Assembly: GCA_012517285.1 (NCBI GenBank) | Contig: JAAYVG010000014.1 | Coordinates: forward strand, 1 to 64,000 | DNA: 64,000 bases | Origin: Elusimicrobiota bacterium | GTDB lineage: Bacteria > Elusimicrobiota > Elusimicrobia > Elusimicrobiales > UBA9959 | Direction: 5' to 3' | Part shown: positions 9,168 to 18,303 of the stretch, one piece after another | Numbering within the stretch: the stretch's first letter is position 1 | Layout: each line of letters opens with the position of its first letter | Program-made: the position numbers and the translations under genes | Notes under the pieces: model-generated | Seen by the model: only the letters and a program-made list of their open reading frames with translations | Databases searched by the model: none | Told to the model about the DNA's origin: nothing

Positions 9168-10226
9168 ATGTTTTTACCTGTTTTTTTAAAAATGAATATA
9201 AGTTTATATATAAAATCTTTTTTGCTTGCTCTTATCATATCACTTATAATTGTTCCTATTGTAAGATATTTTTCTATAAGATCAGGACACTACGATATTC
9301 CTAATGATATCAAAACTCACAAGGGAAAGGTTCCGCTTTTAGGTGGTATCGGTGTTTTTATTTCCTTTCTTATAACTATGCTTGTTGTAAGGTTTTTCAC
9401 ATCATTTCCAAGCGGTACATTAAGGGAGTTGAGATATATAATTATTGGAGCTTCGCTTATAATATTGATAGGATTGATTGATGATTTAAAAAAACCTCGA
9501 GGGATAAGTGCTGAGATCAAGTTTATAATAGAAGTTTTGCTTGCTCTGTTTATGATAACACGTGGCTTTAATATAAGGTTTATAACACCTGAGTATATTG
9601 CTGTTATACTTAGCGTCCTGTGGATTGTTGGTGTTACAAATGCCTTTAATATAATAGATATAATGGATGGGCTTTCGTCATCTCAGGTTCTTGTTGCATC
9701 TCTTGGTTTCTTTTTGATATCAATGCCATCTGAGGATATATATGTTAATTTGCTTTCCATCACGCTTGCTGGAGCAGTTCTCGGTTTTTTGCCTTATAAC
9801 CTGAGTTCTAAATACAAGATATTTTTGGGTGATAGTGGAAGCCTTTTCTGTGGATTTATACTATCCATTACAGCGCTTGGAACAAGCTATTCAAAAATGA
9901 ATCCACTCGGTGTATATGCTCCACTTCTGATACTTTCCATTCCTATATATGATACATTCTATGTTTCATATATGAGAATAAAAAAAGGCATATCGCCATT
10001 AAAAGGAACAAAGGATCACTTTGCTTTAAGGCTTGAGATGCTTGGTTATACAAGGAAAAAGATATTATTCATAACATTTATTTTTTCAATCATTCTTTCA
10101 TCATTGGCATATCTTGTTACAAATGTGTCTGTTTTCTATGGAGTTCTGATATATCTTGTGGCTCTGTTTCTATTCTTTATTGCATCAGCATATATCTCCA
10201 GAGTGGATGTTACTGAGGGTCACTAA
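9168..10226 (+). CDS. WecA/TagO-like undecaprenyl-phosphate sugar-1-phosphate transferase
   Basis: 352 residues, polytopic, of the MraY/WecA (Glyco_transf_4) family. Motifs: YDIPNDIKTHKGKVPLLGG at residues about 44-62, the acidic GLIDD, NAFNIIDIMDGL, and FLGDSGSLF. A DHFALRL segment takes the place of the HIHH loop. WecA-type enzymes load the first sugar phosphate on undecaprenyl phosphate for O-antigen-like glycans, fitting the nearby polysaccharide locus; MraY itself would be longer in its loops. The final codons (VTEGH and the stop) lie inside the left terminal repeat of the palindromic element at 10211, so the native C-terminus was probably altered by insertion. An internal ATG at 9192 is an alternative start. 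Confidence 0.85.
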   Translation: MFLPVFLKMNISLYIKSFLLALIISLIIVPIVRYFSIRSGHYDIPNDIKTHKGKVPLLGGIGVFISFLITMLVVRFFTSFPSGTLRELRYIIIGASLIILIGLIDDLKKPRGISAEIKFIIEVLLALFMITRGFNIRFITPEYIAVILSVLWIVGVTNAFNIIDIMDGLSSSQVLVASLGFFLISMPSEDIYVNLLSITLAGAVLGFLPYNLSSKYKIFLGDSGSLFCGFILSITALGTSYSKMNPLGVYAPLLILSIPIYDTFYVSYMRIKKGISPLKGTKDHFALRLEMLGYTRKKILFITFIFSIILSSLAYLVTNVSVFYGVLIYLVALFLFFIASAYISRVDVTEGH

Positions 10227-10492
10227 TATAATATCCTACTTTGGAGGTTCAGATTTGGATTGTATGCGAGGCGTGACGAATGAGCATAGCGTTGGTTATA
10301 TGAATGAGGAGCAACGAAGCAGACGGCCAAATATGAACCTTCCCTTTCCTCCAAAGGAAAGGGACTGGTTGCTTTTTGGCTACGACTGCGTCACTCGTCG
10401 CTCATATAGTCCCGCTATATTCGCTCCTCGTTTCTTGTCTCGCTCAAAAATCAACTTAGCCAAAGCGGAGATTATATTAGTGACCCTCAGTA
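10211..10492. mobile_element. MITE-like palindromic element, copy 1 (282 bp)
   Basis: Perfect 22-bp terminal inverted repeats, TACTGAGGGTCACTAATATA plus AT, at 10211-10232 and in reverse at 10471-10492. The two arms are themselves partly complementary and meet in a central hairpin CCCTTTCCT...AAGGAAAGGG near 10340-10361, so the whole unit can fold on itself. A second, diverged copy is at 30029-30309. An open frame runs through both copies but has no start context and no recognisable product. The left end closes the upstream reading frame, and the right end abuts a TTGACA box. Confidence 0.88.
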
Positions 10493-10493
10493 G

Positions 10494-10525
10494 TTGACAT
10501 AAATCAATTAAATAAATGCTAAAAT
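10494..10525 (+). promoter_or_regulatory. Candidate promoter directly after the MITE
   Basis: TTGACA at 10494-10499 begins 1 nt after the element's terminal repeat. TAAAAT at 10520-10525 gives a 20-nt spacer, longer than ideal. It could drive the HD-GYP gene at 10544. Confidence 0.35.
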
Positions 10526-10543
10526 ATACTTAAAGGTGCTATT

Positions 10544-11704
10544 ATGACACGAGCTGAAGAATTAGAATACAGGCTGAACCTTCTGGTTCAGTTTGGTGCT
10601 TTGATAAGCAAGGAAACAAATCTTATAAAGCTTCTTGAGATTATGGCGGTTCAGGTTGAGAAGATACTTTCGGCTCAGAAGTGCTCAATATTTATACTTG
10701 ATCATCAAACAAATGAACTTTGGTCTGGTGTTGCCAGTGGTATGGATAACACTGAGATAAGAACCCCTGTTGGAAAGGGAATAGCTGGATGGGTTGCTTA
10801 TACCGGTGACACTCTCAACATAGAGGATGCCTATAAAAGTGATAAGTTCAATCCAGAGATAGACAGAATTACAAAATTCAAAACAAAAAATGTTTTAGCC
10901 GTTCCTCTCAAAAATATATCAGGAAAGATAATAGGAGTTTTCGAGGTAATAAATAAAAACAATGGTAATTTTAATGCTGAGGATGAAGGCATACTAAAGC
11001 TTATAAGCTCGCTTGCAGCAGGCGCAGTGGAGAATGCTCAGCTTTATGAGAGCCTTTACCAATCACAGCTTGAAACGATATATCGTCTTGCTGTTACAGC
11101 AGAGTACAGGGATCAGCATGATACAGCAATCCATATAAGACATATAACAGAATATTCATCACTCATAGCACAAGCACTTGGATTTGATGATAGAAGGATT
11201 GAGGACATAAAATACGCAAGCCCTCTCCATGATATAGGAAAGGTTGCTATAAGTGATTCAATACTTTTAAAACCTGCAAGACTTACACCGGATGAGTTTG
11301 AAGAGATGAAGAAACATACCCTTTACGGGGCAAAGATATTATCAAATGCAAAGAGTCATCTGCTTCAGGTTGCATGCAGAATTGCTCAGAGCCACCATGA
11401 AAAGTTTGATGGAAGCGGTTATCCATACAAGCTTAAATCAGATCAGATTCCTATGGAAGCAAAGATTGTATCTGTTGCTGATGTCTTTGATGCTCTTTGT
11501 ATGACAAGGGTTTACAAGCCGAGTTGGGAACCTGATAAAGCAAGGGAATATATAATAAGTGAAAGTGGAAAATCCTTTGACCCTCTTGTGGTTGATGCCT
11601 TTGATTCTGTCTATGATAAAATACTTGAGATACAAAGGAGTGTCGATCCGAGATCCTCTATAATACCGGGGATAAGAAAAGAGATATACAAGGATGAGTT
11701 ATAA
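10544..11704 (+). CDS. GAF - HD-GYP domain protein, probable cyclic-di-GMP phosphodiesterase
   Basis: 386 residues. A GAF sensor domain (about 15-165) contains GKGIAGWVAYTGDTLNIEDA and VLAVPLKN. The HD-GYP domain follows (about 180-375) with LHDIGK (H229, D230), HTLYGAKIL, SHHEKFDGSGYP with G292-Y293-P294, and SVADVFDAL. All expected metal-binding residues and the GYP triplet are present, so hydrolysis of cyclic-di-GMP is likely. It is soluble and has no receiver domain, so the signal is probably a small ligand or redox cue bound by GAF. The OsmC-like gene follows 20 nt downstream. Confidence 0.93.
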   Translation: MTRAEELEYRLNLLVQFGALISKETNLIKLLEIMAVQVEKILSAQKCSIFILDHQTNELWSGVASGMDNTEIRTPVGKGIAGWVAYTGDTLNIEDAYKSDKFNPEIDRITKFKTKNVLAVPLKNISGKIIGVFEVINKNNGNFNAEDEGILKLISSLAAGAVENAQLYESLYQSQLETIYRLAVTAEYRDQHDTAIHIRHITEYSSLIAQALGFDDRRIEDIKYASPLHDIGKVAISDSILLKPARLTPDEFEEMKKHTLYGAKILSNAKSHLLQVACRIAQSHHEKFDGSGYPYKLKSDQIPMEAKIVSVADVFDALCMTRVYKPSWEPDKAREYIISESGKSFDPLVVDAFDSVYDKILEIQRSVDPRSSIIPGIRKEIYKDEL

Positions 11705-11724
11705 TTTTATTGTGAGGAATAATT

Positions 11725-12123
11725 ATGTCAGAAATAAAATTAACATTTCCAAGTAATCAAAAAGTGAATGTTTCATTCAAAGGTTTTGAAATAAAAACTG
11801 ATCAACCTCTTTCAGCTGGTGGAGATGGCACTGCTCCATCACCATTTGATTATTTTCTTGCTTCACTTGCAAGCTGTGCAGGCTTTTACGCAATAAATTT
11901 TTTTAGAAGCAGAAAACTTAACACTGATGGTTTTGATATGAAGGTTGATTTTGATTGGGATGAAAAGAATCACAGGCTTGGTTTCGTTAACTTTATCATG
12001 ACTCTCCCGCCTGATTTCCCTGATAAATATATTCCTGCCTTAAAAAATGCGGTGGATCTATGCACCGTTAAGCGAACGATATTAAATCCTCCAGAGTTTA
12101 AAACCTTGATCAATAAAAATTAA
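11725..12123 (+). CDS. OsmC/YhfA-family protein
   Basis: 132 residues of the OsmC fold, with TAPSPFDYFLASLASCAGFYA carrying the first conserved Cys and DLCTVKRTI carrying the second near the C-terminus. OsmC and Ohr members reduce organic hydroperoxides through this Cys pair; the shorter YhfA-like branch to which this length fits is poorly characterised. GAGG lies upstream of the ATG. It sits between the HD-GYP gene and the YgjV-like gene in one direction with small gaps, probably one transcript. Confidence 0.88.
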   Translation: MSEIKLTFPSNQKVNVSFKGFEIKTDQPLSAGGDGTAPSPFDYFLASLASCAGFYAINFFRSRKLNTDGFDMKVDFDWDEKNHRLGFVNFIMTLPPDFPDKYIPALKNAVDLCTVKRTILNPPEFKTLINKN

Positions 12124-12134
12124 TCTTAAAAATT

Positions 12135-12734
12135 ATGATTGAATATATAGGATATGCAGGTTCAATACTTGTTGCCATCTCACTTCTGATGAGCAATGTT
12201 TACAGACTTAGAATAATTAATTTTTTGGGTGCAGTAATATTTGTTGTTTATGGATATGCTATAAGAGCAGATGCTGTATGGATAGTAAATCTCTTTGTTG
12301 CCTTTGTGGATATGTACTACATACTGGAATTGAAATCTAGGAAAAATATTTTTAAATTTATAAAGACGGGTTTCAATGATATGGTAAAGGATTTTGTAAA
12401 CACATACTATGACGATATCATAAAATATTTTCCTGATTTTAAGGGGAGAGAGGATGAGCTTTCTTATTTTTTGATTATGAGGAATTTTGTTATTGTTGGA
12501 TTGTTTGGCTATAATGAAGAGGATGGAAAACTCAATATATATATTGATTATATAAGAAAGGACTGGAGAGATTTAAAAAATGCAGTGAAGTTCTTTTCAT
12601 TTATATCATTTAACAATGAGTTTAAGGGTAAAAGATTTTATATCAGAACAAACAATCAAAAGCACATAGATTATATCAAGAAAATTGGATTTATAGAATC
12701 TGATAACAATGAATTTTTTTATGATGTAAAGTAA
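12135..12734 (+). CDS. YgjV-like membrane protein with soluble C-terminal domain
   Basis: 199 residues. Three N-terminal membrane helices (about 3-22, 26-45, 48-66) contain YIGYAGSILVAISLLMSN and RIINFLGAVIFVVYGYAIR, a pattern I recognise from small YgjV-type inner-membrane proteins of unknown function. The soluble C-terminal half ends in HIDYIKKIGFIESDNNEF, which looks like the last strand-helix unit of a GNAT-type fold. Function unknown. It converges with the glycosyltransferase on the other strand, leaving only 7 nt between stops. Confidence 0.7.
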   Translation: MIEYIGYAGSILVAISLLMSNVYRLRIINFLGAVIFVVYGYAIRADAVWIVNLFVAFVDMYYILELKSRKNIFKFIKTGFNDMVKDFVNTYYDDIIKYFPDFKGREDELSYFLIMRNFVIVGLFGYNEEDGKLNIYIDYIRKDWRDLKNAVKFFSFISFNNEFKGKRFYIRTNNQKHIDYIKKIGFIESDNNEFFYDVK

Positions 12735-12741
12735 TTTCTTT

Positions 12742-13725
12742 TCAATTTCTTATTTTTCTGTACCAGTCTCGCAACTTATAGAATATTTTTTCTGGCAACA
12801 AGTAATAGAGTATCAAAATAAAAGGAACTCTAGAACTTAAAAAAATTTTGGTAGCTAAAAAGTTTCTATCGTTAGCATCACTGATCAATCTTTTTAATCC
12901 TATACCTTCTTTTTTTGCATAAACAGATACTGCAATGATGAATAGCTTTGAAAATGCTTTCCTCTTCCAGATATCAAAATCAACTTTTCTATCCGGATAA
13001 ATTGATGTCGCATAGTTGTAAACAGAGCCTATCATCGTTTTTATATTATCAAGATATGAATCATAACCTTTCCTTGATGTCTCGCTCATACTGTTTACAC
13101 GCCATAAATAAATGACCTTATCAATAAAACATACATCACCATGCAAAAAAAGTCTCAGATGCGATTCAAGATCATCACTCATAATCCCAAGCCTATAAGA
13201 ATCAATATCTTGCGCCAATTTCCTGTTATAAAGAACTGCTCCATGGGAGTATATGATATTGGGATATTTAAGTGTAACATCAATACCATTTAAAATATTT
13301 TTTTTCGGGATTTTTTTTATCTGAAGGCTATTTTCACTTTTTATATATCCACCAAGAACTGCAACAATATTCTTATTTTTATTTATCTCATCAACTGCTT
13401 TTTTTATAAAATCAGTTTCTACAAAATAATCGTCACCATCAAGCATAATAACCCAATCACCTGTGGCTAAATCATATAAAAGCCTTCTATATGTTTGATT
13501 CCTCCCTAAATTCTTATCATTTCTGTAAACCCTTACCCTCTCTGATTTTTTTTCAAATTCCTTTGCTATATTATAACTGTTATCAGCTGAGCAATCATCT
13601 AAAACAATTATTTCCAAACTGTCATAGTTTATATTCAATGATGAACTTATAGCATCAGATATGTAATCTTCCTGATTATAGACTGGAATCATTATTGAAA
13701 CTTTTGGCATCCTATCATTTATCAT
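12742..13725 (-). CDS. Family 2 glycosyltransferase
   Basis: About 327 residues. The GT-A fold starts at VSIMIPVYNQEDYISDAI, followed by IIVLDDCSADNS and a DXD-type VIMLDGDDYF, the nucleotide-sugar and metal site. A C-terminal hydrophobic helix pair may dock it to the membrane. The start at 13725 is preferred over 13743 because AAGAAGGG lies 5 nt upstream. It overlaps the preceding glycosyltransferase by 11 nt and is the last gene of the minus-strand polysaccharide locus. Acceptor and donor sugars cannot be told from sequence. Confidence 0.9.
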   Translation of the reverse strand: MINDRMPKVSIMIPVYNQEDYISDAISSSLNINYDSLEIIVLDDCSADNSYNIAKEFEKKSERVRVYRNDKNLGRNQTYRRLLYDLATGDWVIMLDGDDYFVETDFIKKAVDEINKNKNIVAVLGGYIKSENSLQIKKIPKKNILNGIDVTLKYPNIIYSHGAVLYNRKLAQDIDSYRLGIMSDDLESHLRLFLHGDVCFIDKVIYLWRVNSMSETSRKGYDSYLDNIKTMIGSVYNYATSIYPDRKVDFDIWKRKAFSKLFIIAVSVYAKKEGIGLKRLISDANDRNFLATKIFLSSRVPFILILYYLLPEKIFYKLRDWYRKIRN

Positions 13726-14548
13726 ATTTTCCCTTCTTACCAATTAAAAAATCATAAAATCCTTTAATAATCATATTTATTTTTTCTGTTTTTCTGTCTT
13801 CAAAAAGAATTATTTTTATTGAGTCAGTGATAAGTATTCTGAGCTGATTTAAAGAATATATAGAAAAACTGAAAAAATAGTTTCTTATCATATAAAATGT
13901 ATTTCTTGTTATATAATATCTTCTGATTGGCAGATGATTTGTAATAACAATCTTTTTGTTAATCAACTTAATAATTTTATAATTGCCAAGTGTGTGCTCT
14001 AAAAATGCATCGCTTATAACCTTTATTTTATATCCATTTTTTTTAGCTCTTAGTGCATATTCAAAGTCAAGCCTATCTATGAAATAATCATTCTTAAAAC
14101 CACCTATTTTATTTGCTATTTTAATATTTATAATACTTCCTGATGTTATCGGTGTGTTTTTGTCCGTTATTACATGATTATCAAGAATGACCTCTGGTGA
14201 TATAATTGCAATATTTGATGTATCATTGCTATTAATAAATTCAATCATTCTCTCTATTGAACCTCTTTGAAATCTGCTATCCTGATCCATCGTCAGAAGA
14301 AAATCATATCCATCATTCAAAGATAATTCTAAAGCATTGTTTAATGCATAACCAACACCCATATTTTTACCATTATAAACATAAACGATATTATTCCCAA
14401 TTTTTTTTATATCTTCTATATATTGAGTATTCTCTTCTGAATTATCAATCATATAAAGCTTGTCTAAATAATTAAAATAATTCTTAATATTATCAGTAAA
14501 ATTTTTTGGGGGGTTGTAAAGAATAACTGCTCCTGCCAATCTTATCAT
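13715..14548 (-). CDS. Family 2 glycosyltransferase, rhamnosyltransferase-like
   Basis: About 277 residues. It starts IRLAGAVILYNPPKNF, then YMIDNSEEN, NMGVGYALNNALE and LTMDQDSRF, the arrangement typical of rhamnosyltransferase-type GT2 enzymes that add dTDP-rhamnose to surface glycans. The specific sugar is inferred from family likeness only. The ATG at 14548 follows AAAAGGAATT, a usable ribosome site; the longer frame to 14572 lacks one. An 89-nt spacer precedes it in the transcript, the largest gap within this locus. Confidence 0.87.
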   Translation of the reverse strand: MIRLAGAVILYNPPKNFTDNIKNYFNYLDKLYMIDNSEENTQYIEDIKKIGNNIVYVYNGKNMGVGYALNNALELSLNDGYDFLLTMDQDSRFQRGSIERMIEFINSNDTSNIAIISPEVILDNHVITDKNTPITSGSIINIKIANKIGGFKNDYFIDRLDFEYALRAKKNGYKIKVISDAFLEHTLGNYKIIKLINKKIVITNHLPIRRYYITRNTFYMIRNYFFSFSIYSLNQLRILITDSIKIILFEDRKTEKINMIIKGFYDFLIGKKGKYDK

Positions 14549-14549
14549 T

Positions 14550-14637
14550 TTATAATTCCTTTTCAATCTCAATAAACTTTTTTAATATATCAATATCATT
14601 ACATTCAAATCTATACCATTTCTTGATATAAATATTA
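14550..14637 (-). pseudogene. Possible gene remnant between two glycosyltransferases
   Basis: The spacer reads open in one minus-strand frame, giving a coding-like tail (YNNIYIKKWYRFECNDIDI, then KKFIEIEKEL and a stop) that ends 1 nt before the ATG of the next gene. It has no start codon and shifts by one frame from the C-terminus of the upstream glycosyltransferase. It may be the tail of a deleted gene or a frameshifted extension. Weak evidence. Confidence 0.25.
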
Positions 14638-15504
14638 TTATATTGAATAAAACAACCTTTTAATCAAGATATATATTTTAAGCCACATAAATCGACATAT
14701 ATCAAATTTCTCATTTGCCAGATCTGCCTGTTCTTTGACTTTATTGTATCCATTTAAAAACCTAAAAAAAGATTTTATTGGTGATTTTAGCATGTGTATG
14801 TAATAAACAGATGTTTCAGCCTTTTCCACACCAGCGTAATTGGATGTATGCTGTCTGTATTTAACTAATGGTAGATCTATAAAACATATTTTTCCACCTT
14901 TTTGCATTGTCTTAACTCCAATCCAAAGATCATGCATAAAAGCATTTTTGGGTATGGGTATTGAAATCTCTCTGGCCTTTTTGTTAATACACATAGTGCA
15001 TCCAGTAATATTATTCATTAACAAAAGTTCTAAAGGACAAGAAATTTTACTATAAAGTCTGTGATATCTTAACATAGACTCTGAAATAGTATTGAGCTTA
15101 GAATCAGCTACTATTAAGTCTGTGTGAACAACTATAGGTTTATTTGGATATGTCGCTTCGATTTCCAACATTTTTTTTATAGAAATTTCAATCTTGTTTC
15201 TAAGCCACACATCATCCTGATCCGAGAACATAATATAATCTGCTTTTGATTTCTCCAGTAACAGTGCAAAATTATCACATGGGCCTAAATTTTTATTATT
15301 GGTTTCAATTATTGATATCTTTTCAGGGTGAATTAATAAATATTTCTTTAATATATTTACAGTATCATCAGATGAACCATCGTCTCTTACTGTCAGATGC
15401 CAGTTATTATATGTCTGGTTTAATATTGAATCCAGCTGCTCGGAGATGTATCTTTCTCCATTGTAGGTAGCCATCAAAATCTCAACTTCCGGATATTCAG
15501 TCAT
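14638..15504 (-). CDS. Family 2 glycosyltransferase
   Basis: 288 residues with VEILMATYNGERYISEQLDSI, VRDDGSSDDT and FSDQDDVWL, the nucleotide-binding and DXD-like signatures of GT2 rhamnosyl- or galactosyltransferases of O-antigen loci. The C-terminus is basic and hydrophobic. It overlaps the RgpF-like gene by 4 nt (ATGA), so both are translated from one message. The C-terminus may be slightly truncated, because a coding-like frame continues past its stop in another phase. Confidence 0.9.
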   Translation of the reverse strand: MTEYPEVEILMATYNGERYISEQLDSILNQTYNNWHLTVRDDGSSDDTVNILKKYLLIHPEKISIIETNNKNLGPCDNFALLLEKSKADYIMFSDQDDVWLRNKIEISIKKMLEIEATYPNKPIVVHTDLIVADSKLNTISESMLRYHRLYSKISCPLELLLMNNITGCTMCINKKAREISIPIPKNAFMHDLWIGVKTMQKGGKICFIDLPLVKYRQHTSNYAGVEKAETSVYYIHMLKSPIKSFFRFLNGYNKVKEQADLANEKFDICRFMWLKIYILIKRLFYSI

Positions 15505-16397
15505 GATTTTTTCTGCTCCAGAAGATGTTTTTTTATTAGAAAGATATCATAATTTGTGTATTTTTTTAAAACTTTTTCCCAGCCTGAAATGTTTATTTTA
15601 CCCGGATTATTCAAAAGTAAATTAGTTTTAATAAATGGCATTTTATGCTTAATGATCGTTTCTTTCCATAAATTCTGAGTGGGGTCAATGTCTTTAAATA
15701 AATCTCCAGAAATAAATCCTTTTGTAACACTAAATATATAAAGTGGAGCTTTAAAAATTTTTTTAGGAGCAGAGCGTAGCCTGTTACAGAACACTCCAAT
15801 CAAAGACTTAAAATTATCTATTCTTTGTTCAGAGGTTCGTTGAATAGTTTTAATAAAAGCTTCAGGTTTAAAATTATTTTTTATAAGATACTGAGTTAAA
15901 CCAATTTCATATTTTTCAATGACTTCTTCTCTTCTATTAATTATTTCAAGTTTATTCCAGAAATCCCAGAAAACACTGGAAGAAAATATCTTATTTTTAA
16001 AAACAAGAAAATAACTTTGCAAATGATAGCTTTTTGCAGTAGATTCTGTTATACCCCAGAAATCAGAGTCTTCTCTGCTCATCCGGTTAAATAATGGTCC
16101 TAAATCATACAATGGACCAAAAACACTGTCATTACACAAAATAATTTCATCCAGTGAAATATTAGTTAATTCTTTCAATCCTATTTTATAGCTGTAAAAA
16201 TCATAGCCAACATTTTCTCTTTCAATAATAATATCTGCCAAATATTTTATTTTCTTATAATCTGAATCCTTCAATTTGGATGTACTTACAAAAACAAGAA
16301 TATTAACATATTTTTTTAATTCACTGATATAATAAAGCACATAATCACTTACTTTCTCAAGTTTATTGTAATGAGCAAAAACACAACCTCTTTTCAT
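15501..16397 (-). CDS. RgpF-like rhamnan synthesis protein
   Basis: 298 residues resembling the rhamnan synthesis F (RgpF) family. Landmarks are GCVFAHYNKLEKVSDYVLYY at the start, a VSTSKL segment, ENVGYDFYSYKIGL, and ILCNDSVFGPLYDL with WGITES. RgpF-type proteins act in assembling rhamnose-containing polysaccharides, with the exact step depending on species. It lies between the methyltransferase (12-nt gap) and a GT2 gene (4-nt overlap). The family call is from remembered motifs, so the sugar is uncertain. Confidence 0.82.
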   Translation of the reverse strand: MKRGCVFAHYNKLEKVSDYVLYYISELKKYVNILVFVSTSKLKDSDYKKIKYLADIIIERENVGYDFYSYKIGLKELTNISLDEIILCNDSVFGPLYDLGPLFNRMSREDSDFWGITESTAKSYHLQSYFLVFKNKIFSSSVFWDFWNKLEIINRREEVIEKYEIGLTQYLIKNNFKPEAFIKTIQRTSEQRIDNFKSLIGVFCNRLRSAPKKIFKAPLYIFSVTKGFISGDLFKDIDPTQNLWKETIIKHKMPFIKTNLLLNNPGKINISGWEKVLKKYTNYDIFLIKKHLLEQKKS

Positions 16398-16408
16398 ATA
16401 ATATTTCC

Positions 16409-17185
16409 CTAATATGTTTTCTTTTTAGTGGCCATTATCAAGTAATCATTTCTGAACGCATGTTTAAAATAAATATTAAGATTAAAATAATTACAGATTT
16501 CAGATAGAACTGTCATATCAAAGACATGATGATGTAAACATCTATTTCTAAAATTATCCAAACTCCTTTGTTTGAACTGTTCAAAATTCCCGGCTAATGG
16601 ATCTAATTTTAAATCATGAAGCAAAAGTATCTCTTCAAGGTGTGTCAGATCATCTTCAAGAATATTATTATTATAATCACTAATTAGATGTGAAAATTCA
16701 ACAACCTTTCTATTGTGATCAAAGTTTGCTTCTTTTTTAGGAGCAACAATTAAAATTATACCATCACTTTTTAATAAAGCTAACCATCTTTCAATAGCTT
16801 TTAAAGGATTGGCAATGTGTTCAATATTATTACATGATAAAATAAAATCATAATAATTCTCAGGCAAACCAGATAATTTAGTAGCATCTGAAATAAACTG
16901 ATTACCAAGTTTTTTACCATCAACGATATATCCCTCAGTTAAATCAATTTTGTCAGTCCAGATGTTTGTCTCAGAAAAATTTACCCCATCCAATTTTGCA
17001 ACTATCGGATAAATATGGCAAATTCCTCCTTTAGAAAAGAAACGGCTCGGTCCACCTATTTCTAAACCTGTTTTGTTTTTAAATTTTTTAGGTATGATAT
17101 AAAGATTGATATAAACACTTAAAAAAATATAATCAAAGGTTTTTATAACACCATTTCTTTTAAATGAAGAAAATAGTTTTTTCAT
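16409..17185 (-). CDS. SAM-dependent methyltransferase (type 11-like)
   Basis: 258 residues. The Rossmann methyltransferase core shows GLEIGGPSRFF as motif I, DFILSCNNIEHIANP as the acidic/aromatic motif, and GIILIVAPKKEANFDHNR after it. In a glycan locus such enzymes often O-methylate a sugar or cap the chain, but the substrate here is unknown. It overlaps glf by 4 nt (ATGA). The late 'DHNRK' and 'HLEEILLLHDL' segments are shared with polysaccharide-locus methyltransferases as I recall them. Confidence 0.82.
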   Translation of the reverse strand: MKKLFSSFKRNGVIKTFDYIFLSVYINLYIIPKKFKNKTGLEIGGPSRFFSKGGICHIYPIVAKLDGVNFSETNIWTDKIDLTEGYIVDGKKLGNQFISDATKLSGLPENYYDFILSCNNIEHIANPLKAIERWLALLKSDGIILIVAPKKEANFDHNRKVVEFSHLISDYNNNILEDDLTHLEEILLLHDLKLDPLAGNFEQFKQRSLDNFRNRCLHHHVFDMTVLSEICNYFNLNIYFKHAFRNDYLIMATKKKTY

Positions 17186-18303
17186 TTTTCCCCTCCATAG
17201 TTTATAGTGTTAAATAAATCTAAACTCCTTTTTACTGCCTCATCTATATTATAGTATTTATATTCAGCAAGCCTCCCAATAAAATATATGTTTCTAACCT
17301 CTAATTTTTCAGCTTCCTGCCAGTATCGCTGAAATATTTTCTTGTTTTTATCATCAAGCAATGGCCAGCCTAAAATTCCCTTGTCAGATGAGCTTTCTAT
17401 CCCTATTGTAGTTTTTTTGTGCTTCTGATGTGTTAGTTTTTTAAATTCGGTGATACGGGTATATGGATATTTAAGATCAGGGTAGTTTACTACTGCCGCA
17501 GGTTGATATTCTTCTCTGTTGAGTGTTTTAAACTTAATATTTAAACAGCGATAGTTTAATTTGCCATATTTATAATTAAAGAATTCATCTATAGGTCCTG
17601 TATAAAAAACTGATTTGAAATCAGATAGATCTTTTAGTTTTTTGTAATCATAGTTTAATTTTATACAAATATTTCTGCTACTAACCATATTTTTAAACAT
17701 CGCTGTAAACCCTTTTTCTGGTATCCCTTGATATTTATCGCTGAAATATCTGTCGTCTTCAGATATGACCACAGGAACACGAGCCACTACCATTGAGTCA
17801 ATCTCCTCTGGCTTTTTGTCCCACTGTTTAAGATTGTATTCTAAGAAAACCTTTTTATATACAAAGTCTGATAAAAATGTTAAATCGTTGTCTTTATATT
17901 TCTTTAAATCTAATATAGATATTCGTTTAGCATAACCAAATGTTTTAATAAGCTTCTTCTTTAAATGTTCTGCTTTCTCTGGTAACAGTTTGTGTAGTGA
18001 AGTTAGGTTAAATGGAATTGGCACAAATTTCTCATCAATATATCCTAAAACTCTATGCTCATAACCAATCCAGTCGGTAAATCCTGATAAATAGTCCCAT
18101 ACATCTTTATATTTAGTATGAAATATATGAGGACCATACTTCTGAATTAAAATCCCGCTTTTATTCTTAAAATCATAGCAGTTTCCGCCTATATGGTTTC
18201 TTTTTTCAATAAGCAATACATTATCACCTACTGAAGCAAATCTCTCAGCAAGTGTTAGTCCTGTTATACCTGATCCTATGATTAGAATGTTATTTTTCTT
18301 CAT
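17182..18303 (-). CDS. glf: UDP-galactopyranose mutase
   Basis: 373 residues. The N-terminal FAD-binding motif is IIGSGITGLTLAERFA, followed by EKRNHIGGNCYD and YGPHIFHT, the signature around the flavin and substrate site. Later segments include FVPIPFNL, YTRITEFKK, and a C-terminal FIGRLAEYKYYNIDEA. The enzyme converts UDP-galactopyranose to UDP-galactofuranose, so the locus very likely makes a galactofuranose-containing glycan. It overlaps the flippase by 14 nt and the methyltransferase by 4 nt. Confidence 0.96.
   Translation of the reverse strand: MKKNNILIIGSGITGLTLAERFASVGDNVLLIEKRNHIGGNCYDFKNKSGILIQKYGPHIFHTKYKDVWDYLSGFTDWIGYEHRVLGYIDEKFVPIPFNLTSLHKLLPEKAEHLKKKLIKTFGYAKRISILDLKKYKDNDLTFLSDFVYKKVFLEYNLKQWDKKPEEIDSMVVARVPVVISEDDRYFSDKYQGIPEKGFTAMFKNMVSSRNICIKLNYDYKKLKDLSDFKSVFYTGPIDEFFNYKYGKLNYRCLNIKFKTLNREEYQPAAVVNYPDLKYPYTRITEFKKLTHQKHKKTTIGIESSSDKGILGWPLLDDKNKKIFQRYWQEAEKLEVRNIYFIGRLAEYKYYNIDEAVKRSLDLFNTINYGGEK

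Noticed and set aside
10156..10497. Open frame of 113 codons through the MITE, with a similar frame at 29928-30533
   Set aside because: It begins inside the upstream gene, has no ribosome site, and exists only because the palindromic element lacks stops in this frame; the frame content follows the palindrome and shows no domain.
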